64,000 nucleotides of DNA from assembly GCF_018732085.1 (NCBI RefSeq), contig NZ_CP076103.1, positions 558,001 through 622,000 of the forward strand. Reading direction: 5' to 3'. Below the pieces are notes generated by a model, which saw only the letters and a program-made list of their open reading frames with translations, had not been told where the DNA came from and searched no databases. This document shows, piece after piece, positions 1-7,446 of the stretch. This DNA comes from Lysobacter capsici (GTDB lineage Bacteria; Pseudomonadota; Gammaproteobacteria; Xanthomonadales; Xanthomonadaceae). Numbering within the stretch: position 1 is the stretch's first letter; each line of letters begins with the position of its first letter. Both the position numbers and the translations under genes were made by a program.

Positions 1-421
1 GTACTTTCTGTTCGGCGCGGCCGCGCGATTCCAGGTAGTGGCTCTGGCCGGTACCGGCGTTGAGCGCGCTCATCTGCAGCAGGCGCATCACGCCCATGTC
101 GCGCATCGCCTCGATCAGCGCGTCGAGCAGCTCGACATGGACATGTTCGAAACCCGCGCCGCTGTCGCCTTGTTCGTTGAGGATGCCGACCAGATTGATC
201 ACCGCGTCGACATCGTCGAGCACCGCGCGCAGGAAATCCGGGTTGCCGACATCGCCTTCGATCAGGCTGGCGTCGCGCGACAGCAGTTTCTTCTTGACCG
301 GATCGACGCCGCGGCTGAGCACGGTGATGCGGCAGCGTTCGCGCAGCAGGTGTTCGACGAGGTGACGGCCGACGAAACCGGTACCGCCCAGGATCAGGAC
401 ATGGCGACGGGGCGCGGGCAT
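1..421 (-). CDS. NAD(P)-binding epimerase/SDR-like protein (NDUFA9-like), C-terminus outside window
   Basis: The reverse strand from the ATG at 421 encodes an N-terminal Rossmann fold: MPAPRRHVLILGGTGFVGRH carries the GGTGFVG nucleotide-binding loop, followed by 'EGDVGNP', 'DAVINLVGILNE' and 'MSALNAG', the hallmarks of atypical short-chain dehydrogenases of the complex I NDUFA9 / NAD-dependent epimerase type. About 140 residues are present; the gene runs off the left edge, so the C-terminal half is not seen. The start lies 10 bp downstream (in transcription order) of the stop of the lytic transglycosylase gene, so the two are probably co-transcribed. Substrate cannot be read from this fragment; related proteins have been linked to quinone or nucleotide-sugar metabolism only by homology. 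Confidence 0.85.
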   Translation of the reverse strand, partial: MPAPRRHVLILGGTGFVGRHLVEHLLRERCRITVLSRGVDPVKKKLLSRDASLIEGDVGNPDFLRAVLDDVDAVINLVGILNEQGDSGAGFEHVHVELLDALIEAMRDMGVMRLLQMSALNAGTGQSHYLESRGRAEQKV

Positions 422-431
422 CGGCGCGCGC

Positions 432-2504
432 TCAGTCGGTTTCGGCCGGCAGCGGCGCCGTCGCGGTGGCGGCCGAGGCCGGGCAGGTGAAGGACTTGCG
501 CGCGCTGTTGTTGATCCCGCGCATGCGGTCGCTCACCTTGAGCGCATCGCCGTTGAGGCGCCAGTCGTAGAGCACGCTGAAAGCCAGCACGCGGGCGACG
601 TACTCGCGGGTTTCCTTGTAGCTGATGGTCTCGATCCAGAAATCCGGGTCCATGCCCGGCCGCTGCGACTGCCAGCGCCCCAACGGCGCGGGGCCGGCGT
701 TGTAGCCGGCCATGGCGAAATACGGCTGGCCGCCGTACTTGTCGAGCAACTGGCGCAGGTAGGCGGTGCCGAGAATGATGTTGGTGTCCGAGTCGTACAG
801 GCTGGCCGCGCCGCCCCAGGGCAGGCCCAGGCTCTTGGCGACCTGCGCGCCGGTGCCGGGCAGCACCTGCATCAGGCCCATCGCGTTGGCGCCCGAGCGC
901 GCGGTCGGGTTGAAGATGCTTTCGGCGCGGATCTCGGCGGCGACCCAGGCCGGGTCGATGCCGTTGCGCGCCGACTCGCGGCGGATGGTGTCGCCGTGGT
1001 GCAGCGGAAAGCGCAGGTAGTACATGCGCTGTTCGTTCGGGGTCTTGTTGAGCGAGAACACCGCGCGGTCGAACCAGTTGTAGCTCTGCGCCACTTCGAT
1101 CGCGATGCGGCGCTGGGTGTCGTCGTAACGGGTCAGCGCATCGTCCCACTCGCGGATCGCCCAGGCGGCGCGTTCGATCTGGAACAGGCCCATCGCCCGC
1201 ATCAGGATCGGATCGCGTGCGATCGCGGCCTTGGCCGCGACGCTGTCCTTGGGTTGCACCGGGCACAGCGTGTACGGCAGGCCGAGCCGGTCGGACGACA
1301 GGAAGCCGTGGAAATCGGCGTTCTTGGCCGATTCGCGGTACAACCGCGCTGCGCTGATCTTGTCGCCGGCCATTTCGCTCAAGCGCGCTTCGAAATACTC
1401 CCAGCGCGATTCGTCGCGTTGCTTGGCGCCCATCTTGCGGATCGCGGCGAGCGCGCCGGCCCAATCCGAGCGCGACATGGCTTCGCGCGCGCGCCATTCG
1501 TGCAGGCGTTCGTCGTAAGCGACCTCCGGCACGGCGTTGAGCCGGCGCGCCGATTCGGCGTCGTAGGAAGCCACCGACCACAGCGCGGTCTGGTACAGCA
1601 CGCGGCCGCGGTCTTCGTCGCTGAAGGCCAGCGCGGCGGCGTACTTGGGCAGCTGCGCTTCGGCGCTGGCCGGCTGCGCCTTGGCCAGCTTGGCCAGGCC
1701 GTAGGAAGCGATCTTGCGGCTGCGTTCGGTCTTCGGCCAACTCAGCGCGCGTTCGTTGACGTTGTCCAGGAACGCCGCGTAGTCGTTGGCCAATGCGAGT
1801 TGATCCGACGGCAATCCTCGCGCCGCCGCACGCATCACCGCCGGCTGCCATTCGGCGGCCGCCGCATCGATGCGTTCCCAACGCAGTTCCGGGCTCAGGC
1901 CATTCTGCGCGGCGAGCACCGCGAACGGCGCATCGCAACTGTCGGGCAGCGACTTGCCGCTGCTGCGCCAGATGACTTGCGCATCCTTGGTCCACTGCGT
2001 GTCGGCCTTGCCGAGCGCCTGGCGCGCGTTCAATTCGGCGCAGCGCAGGCTGACGCTGCGCTCCTTGCCGCTGCTGTTCTTCGGCGTCCACGCCGCGGTG
2101 AAGGCGGCCCAGTCTTCGCGGCGCGCGGTCGCGGCCAGCCAGATGTCGCGGAAGGCGTCGCCGGAGGCTTCGTTGCCGCGGCGGTTGAGGAAGTCCTGCG
2201 CCTGGCCGTTGTTCACGCTGTCGATGTTGCGGCGCAGGCTCGCGTACTCGACCCAGCCGTACAGCGGATGGCGGGCGATGTCGGCGTATTGACCGGCGTC
2301 GAACGGCCCGCGTTCGGCGGCCTCGATCGCGGCGCGCACGCGCGGCAGCAACGGATCGACCGCGGGCGCGGGCAAGGCGTTGCTGATCGCCGCCGGTTTG
2401 ACCGCGGGCAGCGTCGGCGCCGCGGCCGTGGTCTGGGCGCAGGCGGTGGTGGCGAGGGTCGCGGCGAGCGCGGCGAACAGCAGGGAATAGGGGCGCGAGA
2501 GCAT
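432..2504 (-). CDS. slt: Soluble lytic murein transglycosylase (Slt70-type)
   Basis: The 690-residue protein has a signal peptide (MLSRPYSLLFAALAATLATT, cleavage after ACA, or less likely lipidation at that Cys), a long helical, Ala-rich superhelical region, and a C-terminal lysozyme-like catalytic domain. The transglycosylase signature is intact: 'AEIRAESIFNP' with the catalytic acid at about E528, then 'GLMQV' and 'AGYNAGP'. Such enzymes cleave the MurNAc-GlcNAc bond of peptidoglycan in the periplasm and leave 1,6-anhydromuropeptides. Length and domain order fit the Slt70 class rather than the MltD or EmtA classes. It is followed closely by the epimerase-like gene. Family is certain, exact ortholog slightly less so. 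Confidence 0.92.
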   Translation of the reverse strand: MLSRPYSLLFAALAATLATTACAQTTAAAPTLPAVKPAAISNALPAPAVDPLLPRVRAAIEAAERGPFDAGQYADIARHPLYGWVEYASLRRNIDSVNNGQAQDFLNRRGNEASGDAFRDIWLAATARREDWAAFTAAWTPKNSSGKERSVSLRCAELNARQALGKADTQWTKDAQVIWRSSGKSLPDSCDAPFAVLAAQNGLSPELRWERIDAAAAEWQPAVMRAAARGLPSDQLALANDYAAFLDNVNERALSWPKTERSRKIASYGLAKLAKAQPASAEAQLPKYAAALAFSDEDRGRVLYQTALWSVASYDAESARRLNAVPEVAYDERLHEWRAREAMSRSDWAGALAAIRKMGAKQRDESRWEYFEARLSEMAGDKISAARLYRESAKNADFHGFLSSDRLGLPYTLCPVQPKDSVAAKAAIARDPILMRAMGLFQIERAAWAIREWDDALTRYDDTQRRIAIEVAQSYNWFDRAVFSLNKTPNEQRMYYLRFPLHHGDTIRRESARNGIDPAWVAAEIRAESIFNPTARSGANAMGLMQVLPGTGAQVAKSLGLPWGGAASLYDSDTNIILGTAYLRQLLDKYGGQPYFAMAGYNAGPAPLGRWQSQRPGMDPDFWIETISYKETREYVARVLAFSVLYDWRLNGDALKVSDRMRGINNSARKSFTCPASAATATAPLPAETD

Positions 2505-2978
2505 GTTCGGGACTATAGCCGAGCGTGGATGAATGTCTTATGTGAACGGTGGGTGGATGTGGGTGGAGTGCGAATGCGGTCGCGGTGTTGGGTTGTGGAT
2601 GTTGCTGTGTGACGGGGTTTTTGGTTGTGGGGTGTGATTGTGGCTTCGCGGTGACACGGTTGTTGCGGGGTTGCGGTTGCGGCTCAGTGACTCTCGATGG
2701 GAGTGGTGGTTGCTCGAGGATGGAAAAGCAAAAGCAAAAGCAAATCCCCCCTGCCCCCCTTTTGCAAAGGGGGGAAAAAGCAACGGGGGAAAAGCAACGG
2801 CGGAAAAGTAACGAGGAAAAGCAAGAAGGAAGATCAAAGACGCGGGAAGTGGGTCGCGTGTGGGAGCGATGGCATGCAGAATCGGTGCATCGCGACGTTC
2901 GCTGGATGACTCCATGCACGTGAGCAGGCCTTTGGCTCGGCTCACAATCGTCGCTTGGTCAATTCATTGGAGCACCGC
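2505..2978. other. Intergenic region with C-rich palindromic repeat
   Basis: This 474-bp gap between divergent genes has no convincing coding sequence. Around 2734-2774 it carries a CCCCCC-TTT-loop-AAA-GGGGGG palindrome flanked by AAGCAAAAGCAAAT; the same element recurs near 11470-11520, 11570-11620, 23955-24000 (decayed), 33846-33880 and 33975-34016. It is followed by four degenerate 13-15-bp tandem copies of a GGAAAAGCAACGG-type unit (about 2773-2828). Promoters for both flanking genes must also lie here but I cannot place them securely. Confidence 0.7.
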
Positions 2979-3776
2979 ATGGCGATCTGGCTGGTTTTTC
3001 TCGCGCTCGGCGCGGTCGCCGGCGTGCTCGCCGGGCTGCTCGGGATCGGCGGCGGGCTGGTGCTGGTCGCGGCGCTGGCCTGGATCGCGCCGGCCATCGG
3101 CATCCCGCAGGAAGCGGCCATGCACACCGCGTTGGCCAGTTCGCTGGCCAGCATCGTGTTGACCGCGACCGCGTCGGCGCGCGCGCACGCCAAGCGCGGC
3201 AGCGTGATGTGGCCGACCGTGCGCTGGATGGTCCCGGGCCTGCTGCTCGGCGGCTGGCTCGGCAGCTTCGTCGCGGTGCGCATCGACGGCGAGTGGCTGC
3301 GTTGGATCGTCGCCGGTTACTGCCTGATCGCCGCCGCGCAGCTGCTGTTCGGCAAGAACCGCGCCGAACTCGGCGCCGATGCGCCGCCGCCGCAGGGCGC
3401 GCCGATGACCGCCGCGGGTGTCGGCATCGGCGCGGTGTCGGCGGTGGTCGGCATCGGCGGCGGCAGCATGACCGTGCCGCTGCTGGTCTGGCGCGGAGTC
3501 GCGCCGGTGCGCGCGGTCGGCACGTCCTCGGCCTGCGGCGTCGCGATCGGCCTGGCCAGCGCGATCGGCTACGCGCTCAACGCACCGCCCGGCGCCTTGC
3601 CCGAACACGCGATCGGCTATGTGTACCTGCCGGCGGCGATCGGCGTGGCCATCGCCTCGGTGCTGTGCGCGCCCTACGGCACGCGGCTTGCGCACAAGCT
3701 GCATGGCGACACGCTCAAGCGGGTGTTCGCGGCGTTCCTGGTCCTGGTCGCGGTGAGCCTGTTGCTCGGCGGCTGA
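2979..3776 (+). CDS. TSUP family (TauE/SafE) membrane permease
   Basis: The protein is about 265 residues and almost entirely hydrophobic, with two related halves, each containing the glycine-rich motif typical of the family ('GVLAGLLGIGGGLVLVAAL' near the N-terminus and 'AVVGIGGGSMTVPLLV' in the middle). TSUP proteins move sulfur-containing or other organic anions across the inner membrane; the substrate is not predictable. The ATG at 2979 is chosen over an upstream TTG because it has GGAG six bases upstream and begins directly with the first membrane segment. It stands alone, with the receptor gene 280 bp downstream. Confidence 0.85.
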   Translation: MAIWLVFLALGAVAGVLAGLLGIGGGLVLVAALAWIAPAIGIPQEAAMHTALASSLASIVLTATASARAHAKRGSVMWPTVRWMVPGLLLGGWLGSFVAVRIDGEWLRWIVAGYCLIAAAQLLFGKNRAELGADAPPPQGAPMTAAGVGIGAVSAVVGIGGGSMTVPLLVWRGVAPVRAVGTSSACGVAIGLASAIGYALNAPPGALPEHAIGYVYLPAAIGVAIASVLCAPYGTRLAHKLHGDTLKRVFAAFLVLVAVSLLLGG

Positions 3777-3946
3777 AAGCGCGACCGGCCTCTCGTTTTT
3801 CAGCGATCCCGGCGCCGCCGGCCGCGTGCGTCGCCGGCCGCCCGAAAAGCCGGCGCCGGACCGTGTCCGACCCGGTCGTTGCCCCGCATCGGGCCGCATG
3901 CCAATCAAAACTGAGACCCAGTTGGCAAGTGCCCACTATTTGCGCC

Positions 3947-3975
3947 TTGTGGCGGCTTCACGAATTGTTTACAAC
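3947..3975 (+). promoter_or_regulatory. Predicted sigma70-type promoter of first TonB receptor
   Basis: TTGTGG (3947-3952), a 17-bp spacer and TACAAC (3970-3975) form a plausible -35/-10 pair. The same arrangement, including GGCxGCTTC and CGAAT in the spacer, precedes the paralogous receptor at 7339-7366. The predicted start would leave a leader of about 75 nt that contains the shared GCCATCAGAGCC and CCTTGAGGGAGAGAGAG blocks. Conservation between paralogs is the main support. Confidence 0.5.
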
Positions 3976-4056
3976 CTTCCGGTGCCGTCCGGCCCCGCCG
4001 GCGGTGCGCCAATGGCCATCAGAGCCAAGCCAAACACCTTGAGGGAGAGAGAGTCG

Positions 4057-6984
4057 ATGAAAGCGTCGCGTCGTCACGCCTTGGCGAAAGCCATCCAGTT
4101 GTCCCTGCTGGTCGCACTGCCGGGCCTCGCGGCCGCGCAGGAAGCCGCACCCGCCAAAGACGCCACCACGCTGGACACCGTCCAGGTCACCGGCACCCGC
4201 ATCAAGAAGGCCGAGATCGAAAGCCAGGTCCCGGTCCAGACCCTCAATCGCGAAGACATCGAACGCACCGGCCTGACCTCGATCGGCGACGTGGTGCAGG
4301 AACTCACCGGCGCCGGCTCGGCGCTCAACACCAAGTTCAACTCCTCGGGCAACTTCGGCTTCTCGCCGAACGGCGACGGCATCGGCGCCGGTTCGGCCCA
4401 GGTCGATCTGCGCCACCTCGGTCCCAAGCGCGTCCTCGTCCTCGTCGACGGCATGCGCTGGGTCAACGAGTCCTCCGCCTCGGGCGTGGGCGCGGCGACC
4501 GACCTCAACACCATTCCGCTGGCGATCGTCGAGCGCATCGAGATCCTCGAAGACGGCGCGTCCTCGCTGTACGGCTCCGACGCGATCGCCGGCGTGGTGA
4601 ACATCATCACCCGGCGTAATTTCGACGGCGGCCAGATCAGCCTGAACTACGGCCAGTACGGCAAGGGCGACGGCGACCTGCAGGGCGTCGACCTGGCGTG
4701 GGGCTTCAACACCGACCGCGCCAACCTGTTCCTGGGCCTGAGCTACGTCGACCAGGACCCGGTGTACTCGCGCGACCGCGCCGTTTCCGCCTTCCCGGTG
4801 CCCGGCCTGGGCGTGGAGACCGGCAGCTCGGCGACCCCGAACGGCCGCTTCATCTTCAACCCGCCGACCGCGAGCACCGCGTGTCCGCTGACCGACGTCG
4901 ACGACGATCCCTCGACCCCGGCGGTGCCGTTCTGCAACATGACCACGCCCAACGGCAGCAGCTTCCCGAACGGCGTGCGCTATCCGCAGGACTTCATTCC
5001 GTTCACCGGCGCGAACCGCTACAACTTCGCCCGCGAGAACATGATGCTGACGCCGTCCAAGCGCATGGGCGCGTTCGGCCAGTTCCGCTATCACTTCAGC
5101 GACAACGTGCAGGGCTACGTCAAGGCGCTGTACAACCGTCGCGAATCGACCAACCAGGCCGCGCCGGAACCGATCTTCCTCGGCGCCGGCGCCGGTACCG
5201 GCAATCCGTGGTCCGAGCAGATCACCATCTCGCGCCTGAATCCGTACAACCCGTTCGGCTTCGACCTGACCTCGATCGGCCCCAACGCCAACCTCGACAC
5301 GATCGCGCGCCGTCCGGTCGAAGGCGGCCCGCGCGTGTTCGAGCAGCAGGTCGACACCAAGTACATCGCCGCCGGCGTGGAAGGCAGCTTCGATGTCGGC
5401 GACCGCACCTACTTCTGGGACGTCAACGTCGCCAGCAACAAGAACGAAGCCGACCAGACCAACTACGGCAGCTACAACGTCCGCAACATCAACATCGCCC
5501 TGGGCGATCCGGCGCTGTGCGCGGCGACGCCGGGCTGCGTGCCGCTCAACATCTTCGGCGGCCCGGGCACCATCACCCCGGCGATGCTCAAGTGGATCAG
5601 CCCGGTCATCCGCGACCGCAGCGAGCAGAAGCTGCAGACGGTCACCGCCAACTTCTCCGGCGACCTGTTCAACCTGTGGGCCGGTCCGCTGTCGTTCGCG
5701 GCCGGTTACGAGTACCGCAAGTACCAAGGCTTCTACCAGCCCGATCCGATCACGGTGGCCGGTTACTACAACGGCACCCAGTCGCTGCCGACCAAGGGCG
5801 AGTACGACGTCAACGAAGCCTATGTCGAACTCAACCTGCCGCTGATCAAGGAAGGCGCGTTCGGCAAGAGCCTGGACCTGAGCCTGGCCGGCCGTTATTC
5901 GGATTATTCGACCTTCGGCGGCCAGTTCACCCCGAAGTACGGCCTGCGCTGGCAGGTCGCCGATGAATTCCTGCTGCGCACCACCTACGCCGAAGGCTTC
6001 CGCGCGCCGTCGATCGGCGAACTGTTCGGTTCGGCCAGCCGCGCCGACCTGCAGCTCAGCGACCCCTGCCTGACCTCGATCACCGGCGCGCCGCCGACCG
6101 GCAACCGCGCCAACTGCGCCGCGCTCGGCGTGCCGGCCGGCGCCGCCCAGGCCAACAGCCAGATCTCGGTGCAGACCGGCGGCAACCCGGACCTCGACCC
6201 GGAAACCGCACGCAGCTTCACCGCCGGCTTCGTCTACAGCCCGGCCTGGGCCGCGGGCGTGCCGTGGTCGGACAAGTTCGACTTCGAAGTCACCTACTAC
6301 CGCCACTCGCTGGAAGGCGCGGTGCAGGCGATCGACGCGCAGACCCAGCTCAACCTGTGCGTGCAGACGCTCGATCCGCTGTACTGCAGCGGCATCACCC
6401 GTTCCTCGATCGGCGGCATCTCCTCGTTCGAGAACAAGCTGACCAACCTGGGTTCGATCAAGACCTCCGGCTGGGACATCGACTTCTTCTGGACCCTGCC
6501 GGAAACCTCGTGGGGCCAGTTCAAGATCAACTGGCAGAACACCTGGGTCACCCAGTACGAAGCCCTCGGCGCCGCCGGCCAGATCCAGCCGCGCAAGCCC
6601 GGCGTGGAAGTCAACGACAGCGCGATCCCGGAATGGACCTCCAACGCGACGCTGTCGTGGAAGAAGAACAACTGGAACGCGTCGTGGACGATCCGCCATA
6701 TCTCCGAGCTGACCGAAATCTGCCAGGCCTCGGCGCTGGATTCGCCGTACTGCGACAACCCGGTGACCGGCGAGAACAAGCTGTCGGCGATCACCTACCA
6801 CGACCTGCAGCTGGGCTACCGCTTCGAACTGCTCAAGGGTCTGCAGATCACCGGCGGCGTCAACAACGTCGCCGACAAGGATCCGCCGGTGTGCCTGTCG
6901 TGCTCGCTCAACGGCTACGACGCGTCCACCTACGACATCCCGGGCGGCCGCTTCTTCTACCTGCGCGCGGATCTGCGTTTCTGA
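4057..6984 (+). CDS. TonB-dependent outer-membrane receptor, tandem copy 1
   Basis: The 975-residue protein starts with a signal peptide (MKASRRHALAKAIQLSLL... cleaved after AAAQ), a TonB-box-like stretch around 'TLDTVQVTGTR', a plug domain ('VLVLVDGMRWVN', 'IEILEDGASSLYGSDAIAGV') and a long 22-strand-type barrel that ends in the aromatic 'YLRADLRF' needed for outer-membrane insertion. It would bring a large ligand across the outer membrane using TonB energy. I chose the ATG at 4057 because it follows the purine-rich GAGGGAGAGAGAG and starts the signal peptide. The neighbouring gene at 7447 is a clear paralog; plug and barrel core match closely while extracellular loops differ. A Cys pair (CLSC) sits in the final loop. 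The ligand is unknown. Confidence 0.93.
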   Translation: MKASRRHALAKAIQLSLLVALPGLAAAQEAAPAKDATTLDTVQVTGTRIKKAEIESQVPVQTLNREDIERTGLTSIGDVVQELTGAGSALNTKFNSSGNFGFSPNGDGIGAGSAQVDLRHLGPKRVLVLVDGMRWVNESSASGVGAATDLNTIPLAIVERIEILEDGASSLYGSDAIAGVVNIITRRNFDGGQISLNYGQYGKGDGDLQGVDLAWGFNTDRANLFLGLSYVDQDPVYSRDRAVSAFPVPGLGVETGSSATPNGRFIFNPPTASTACPLTDVDDDPSTPAVPFCNMTTPNGSSFPNGVRYPQDFIPFTGANRYNFARENMMLTPSKRMGAFGQFRYHFSDNVQGYVKALYNRRESTNQAAPEPIFLGAGAGTGNPWSEQITISRLNPYNPFGFDLTSIGPNANLDTIARRPVEGGPRVFEQQVDTKYIAAGVEGSFDVGDRTYFWDVNVASNKNEADQTNYGSYNVRNINIALGDPALCAATPGCVPLNIFGGPGTITPAMLKWISPVIRDRSEQKLQTVTANFSGDLFNLWAGPLSFAAGYEYRKYQGFYQPDPITVAGYYNGTQSLPTKGEYDVNEAYVELNLPLIKEGAFGKSLDLSLAGRYSDYSTFGGQFTPKYGLRWQVADEFLLRTTYAEGFRAPSIGELFGSASRADLQLSDPCLTSITGAPPTGNRANCAALGVPAGAAQANSQISVQTGGNPDLDPETARSFTAGFVYSPAWAAGVPWSDKFDFEVTYYRHSLEGAVQAIDAQTQLNLCVQTLDPLYCSGITRSSIGGISSFENKLTNLGSIKTSGWDIDFFWTLPETSWGQFKINWQNTWVTQYEALGAAGQIQPRKPGVEVNDSAIPEWTSNATLSWKKNNWNASWTIRHISELTEICQASALDSPYCDNPVTGENKLSAITYHDLQLGYRFELLKGLQITGGVNNVADKDPPVCLSCSLNGYDASTYDIPGGRFFYLRADLRF

Positions 6985-7070
6985 TGGAGTCGACCTGATC
7001 GGGCGGCCGCAACCCGGACGCATCCGATCGACGCAGGTTTCAGCTCATCAGCGAAACATCGAGCCGAACA

Positions 7071-7102
7071 CGGCCGGTAGGAAACTACCGGCCGTTTTTT
7101 TT
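7071..7102 (+). terminator. Intrinsic terminator of first receptor
   Basis: A perfect 10-bp stem, CGGCCGGTAG / CTACCGGCCG, with a GAAA tetraloop is followed by eight T residues. It lies 87 bp after the stop codon and separates the two receptor genes into independent transcripts. Confidence 0.93.
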
Positions 7103-7338
7103 GGGCGCGGTTTGCCCGGCGGATTTCGTCAGCCGGACTTTTGCCGGTTGGATCTTCGTGGACGGATTTTTTCGGCGGATTTAATCGAGGGGATCTAGTC
7201 GGATGATTTCGACCGAGAGCATTGTCAGCACGTTTTTGGTGAGTGTTTTCGACCAACATGCGACGGCCTAATCGCGATCGCATCACGCTTTAAATGGACT
7301 TGAGTTCCTGCACCGCGTCAGTGCGTGTTTTTGCTGTC

Positions 7339-7366
7339 TTGCGGCTGCTTCGCGAATGCTTACAAA
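7339..7366 (+). promoter_or_regulatory. Predicted sigma70-type promoter of second TonB receptor
   Basis: TTGCGG (7339-7344), 16 bp, TACAAA (7361-7366). It matches the promoter of the upstream paralog in both boxes and much of the spacer, and is followed by the same GGGCCATCAGAGCC and CCTTGAGGGAGAGAGAG leader blocks before the ATG at 7447. Confidence 0.5.
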
Positions 7367-7446
7367 CTCGGCAGCCGTCCGCTGGGGGCGACGGCGAGCC
7401 GGGCCATCAGAGCCCGGCCAAAATCACCTTGAGGGAGAGAGAGCCG

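Larger units (their letters stand above)
6985..7446. other. Gap between tandem receptors: terminator and second promoter
   Basis: This 462-bp gap holds a strong intrinsic terminator near its start and the promoter and leader of the second receptor near its end. The central part (about 7105-7330) shows no gene or repeat that I recognise. Confidence 0.6.

Noticed and set aside
2538..2945. Short frames in the gap before the TSUP gene
   Set aside because: They translate the C-rich palindrome and its tandem units.
3958..7023. Long reverse-strand frames opposite both TonB receptors
   Set aside because: Antisense of clear receptors; no protein family features.
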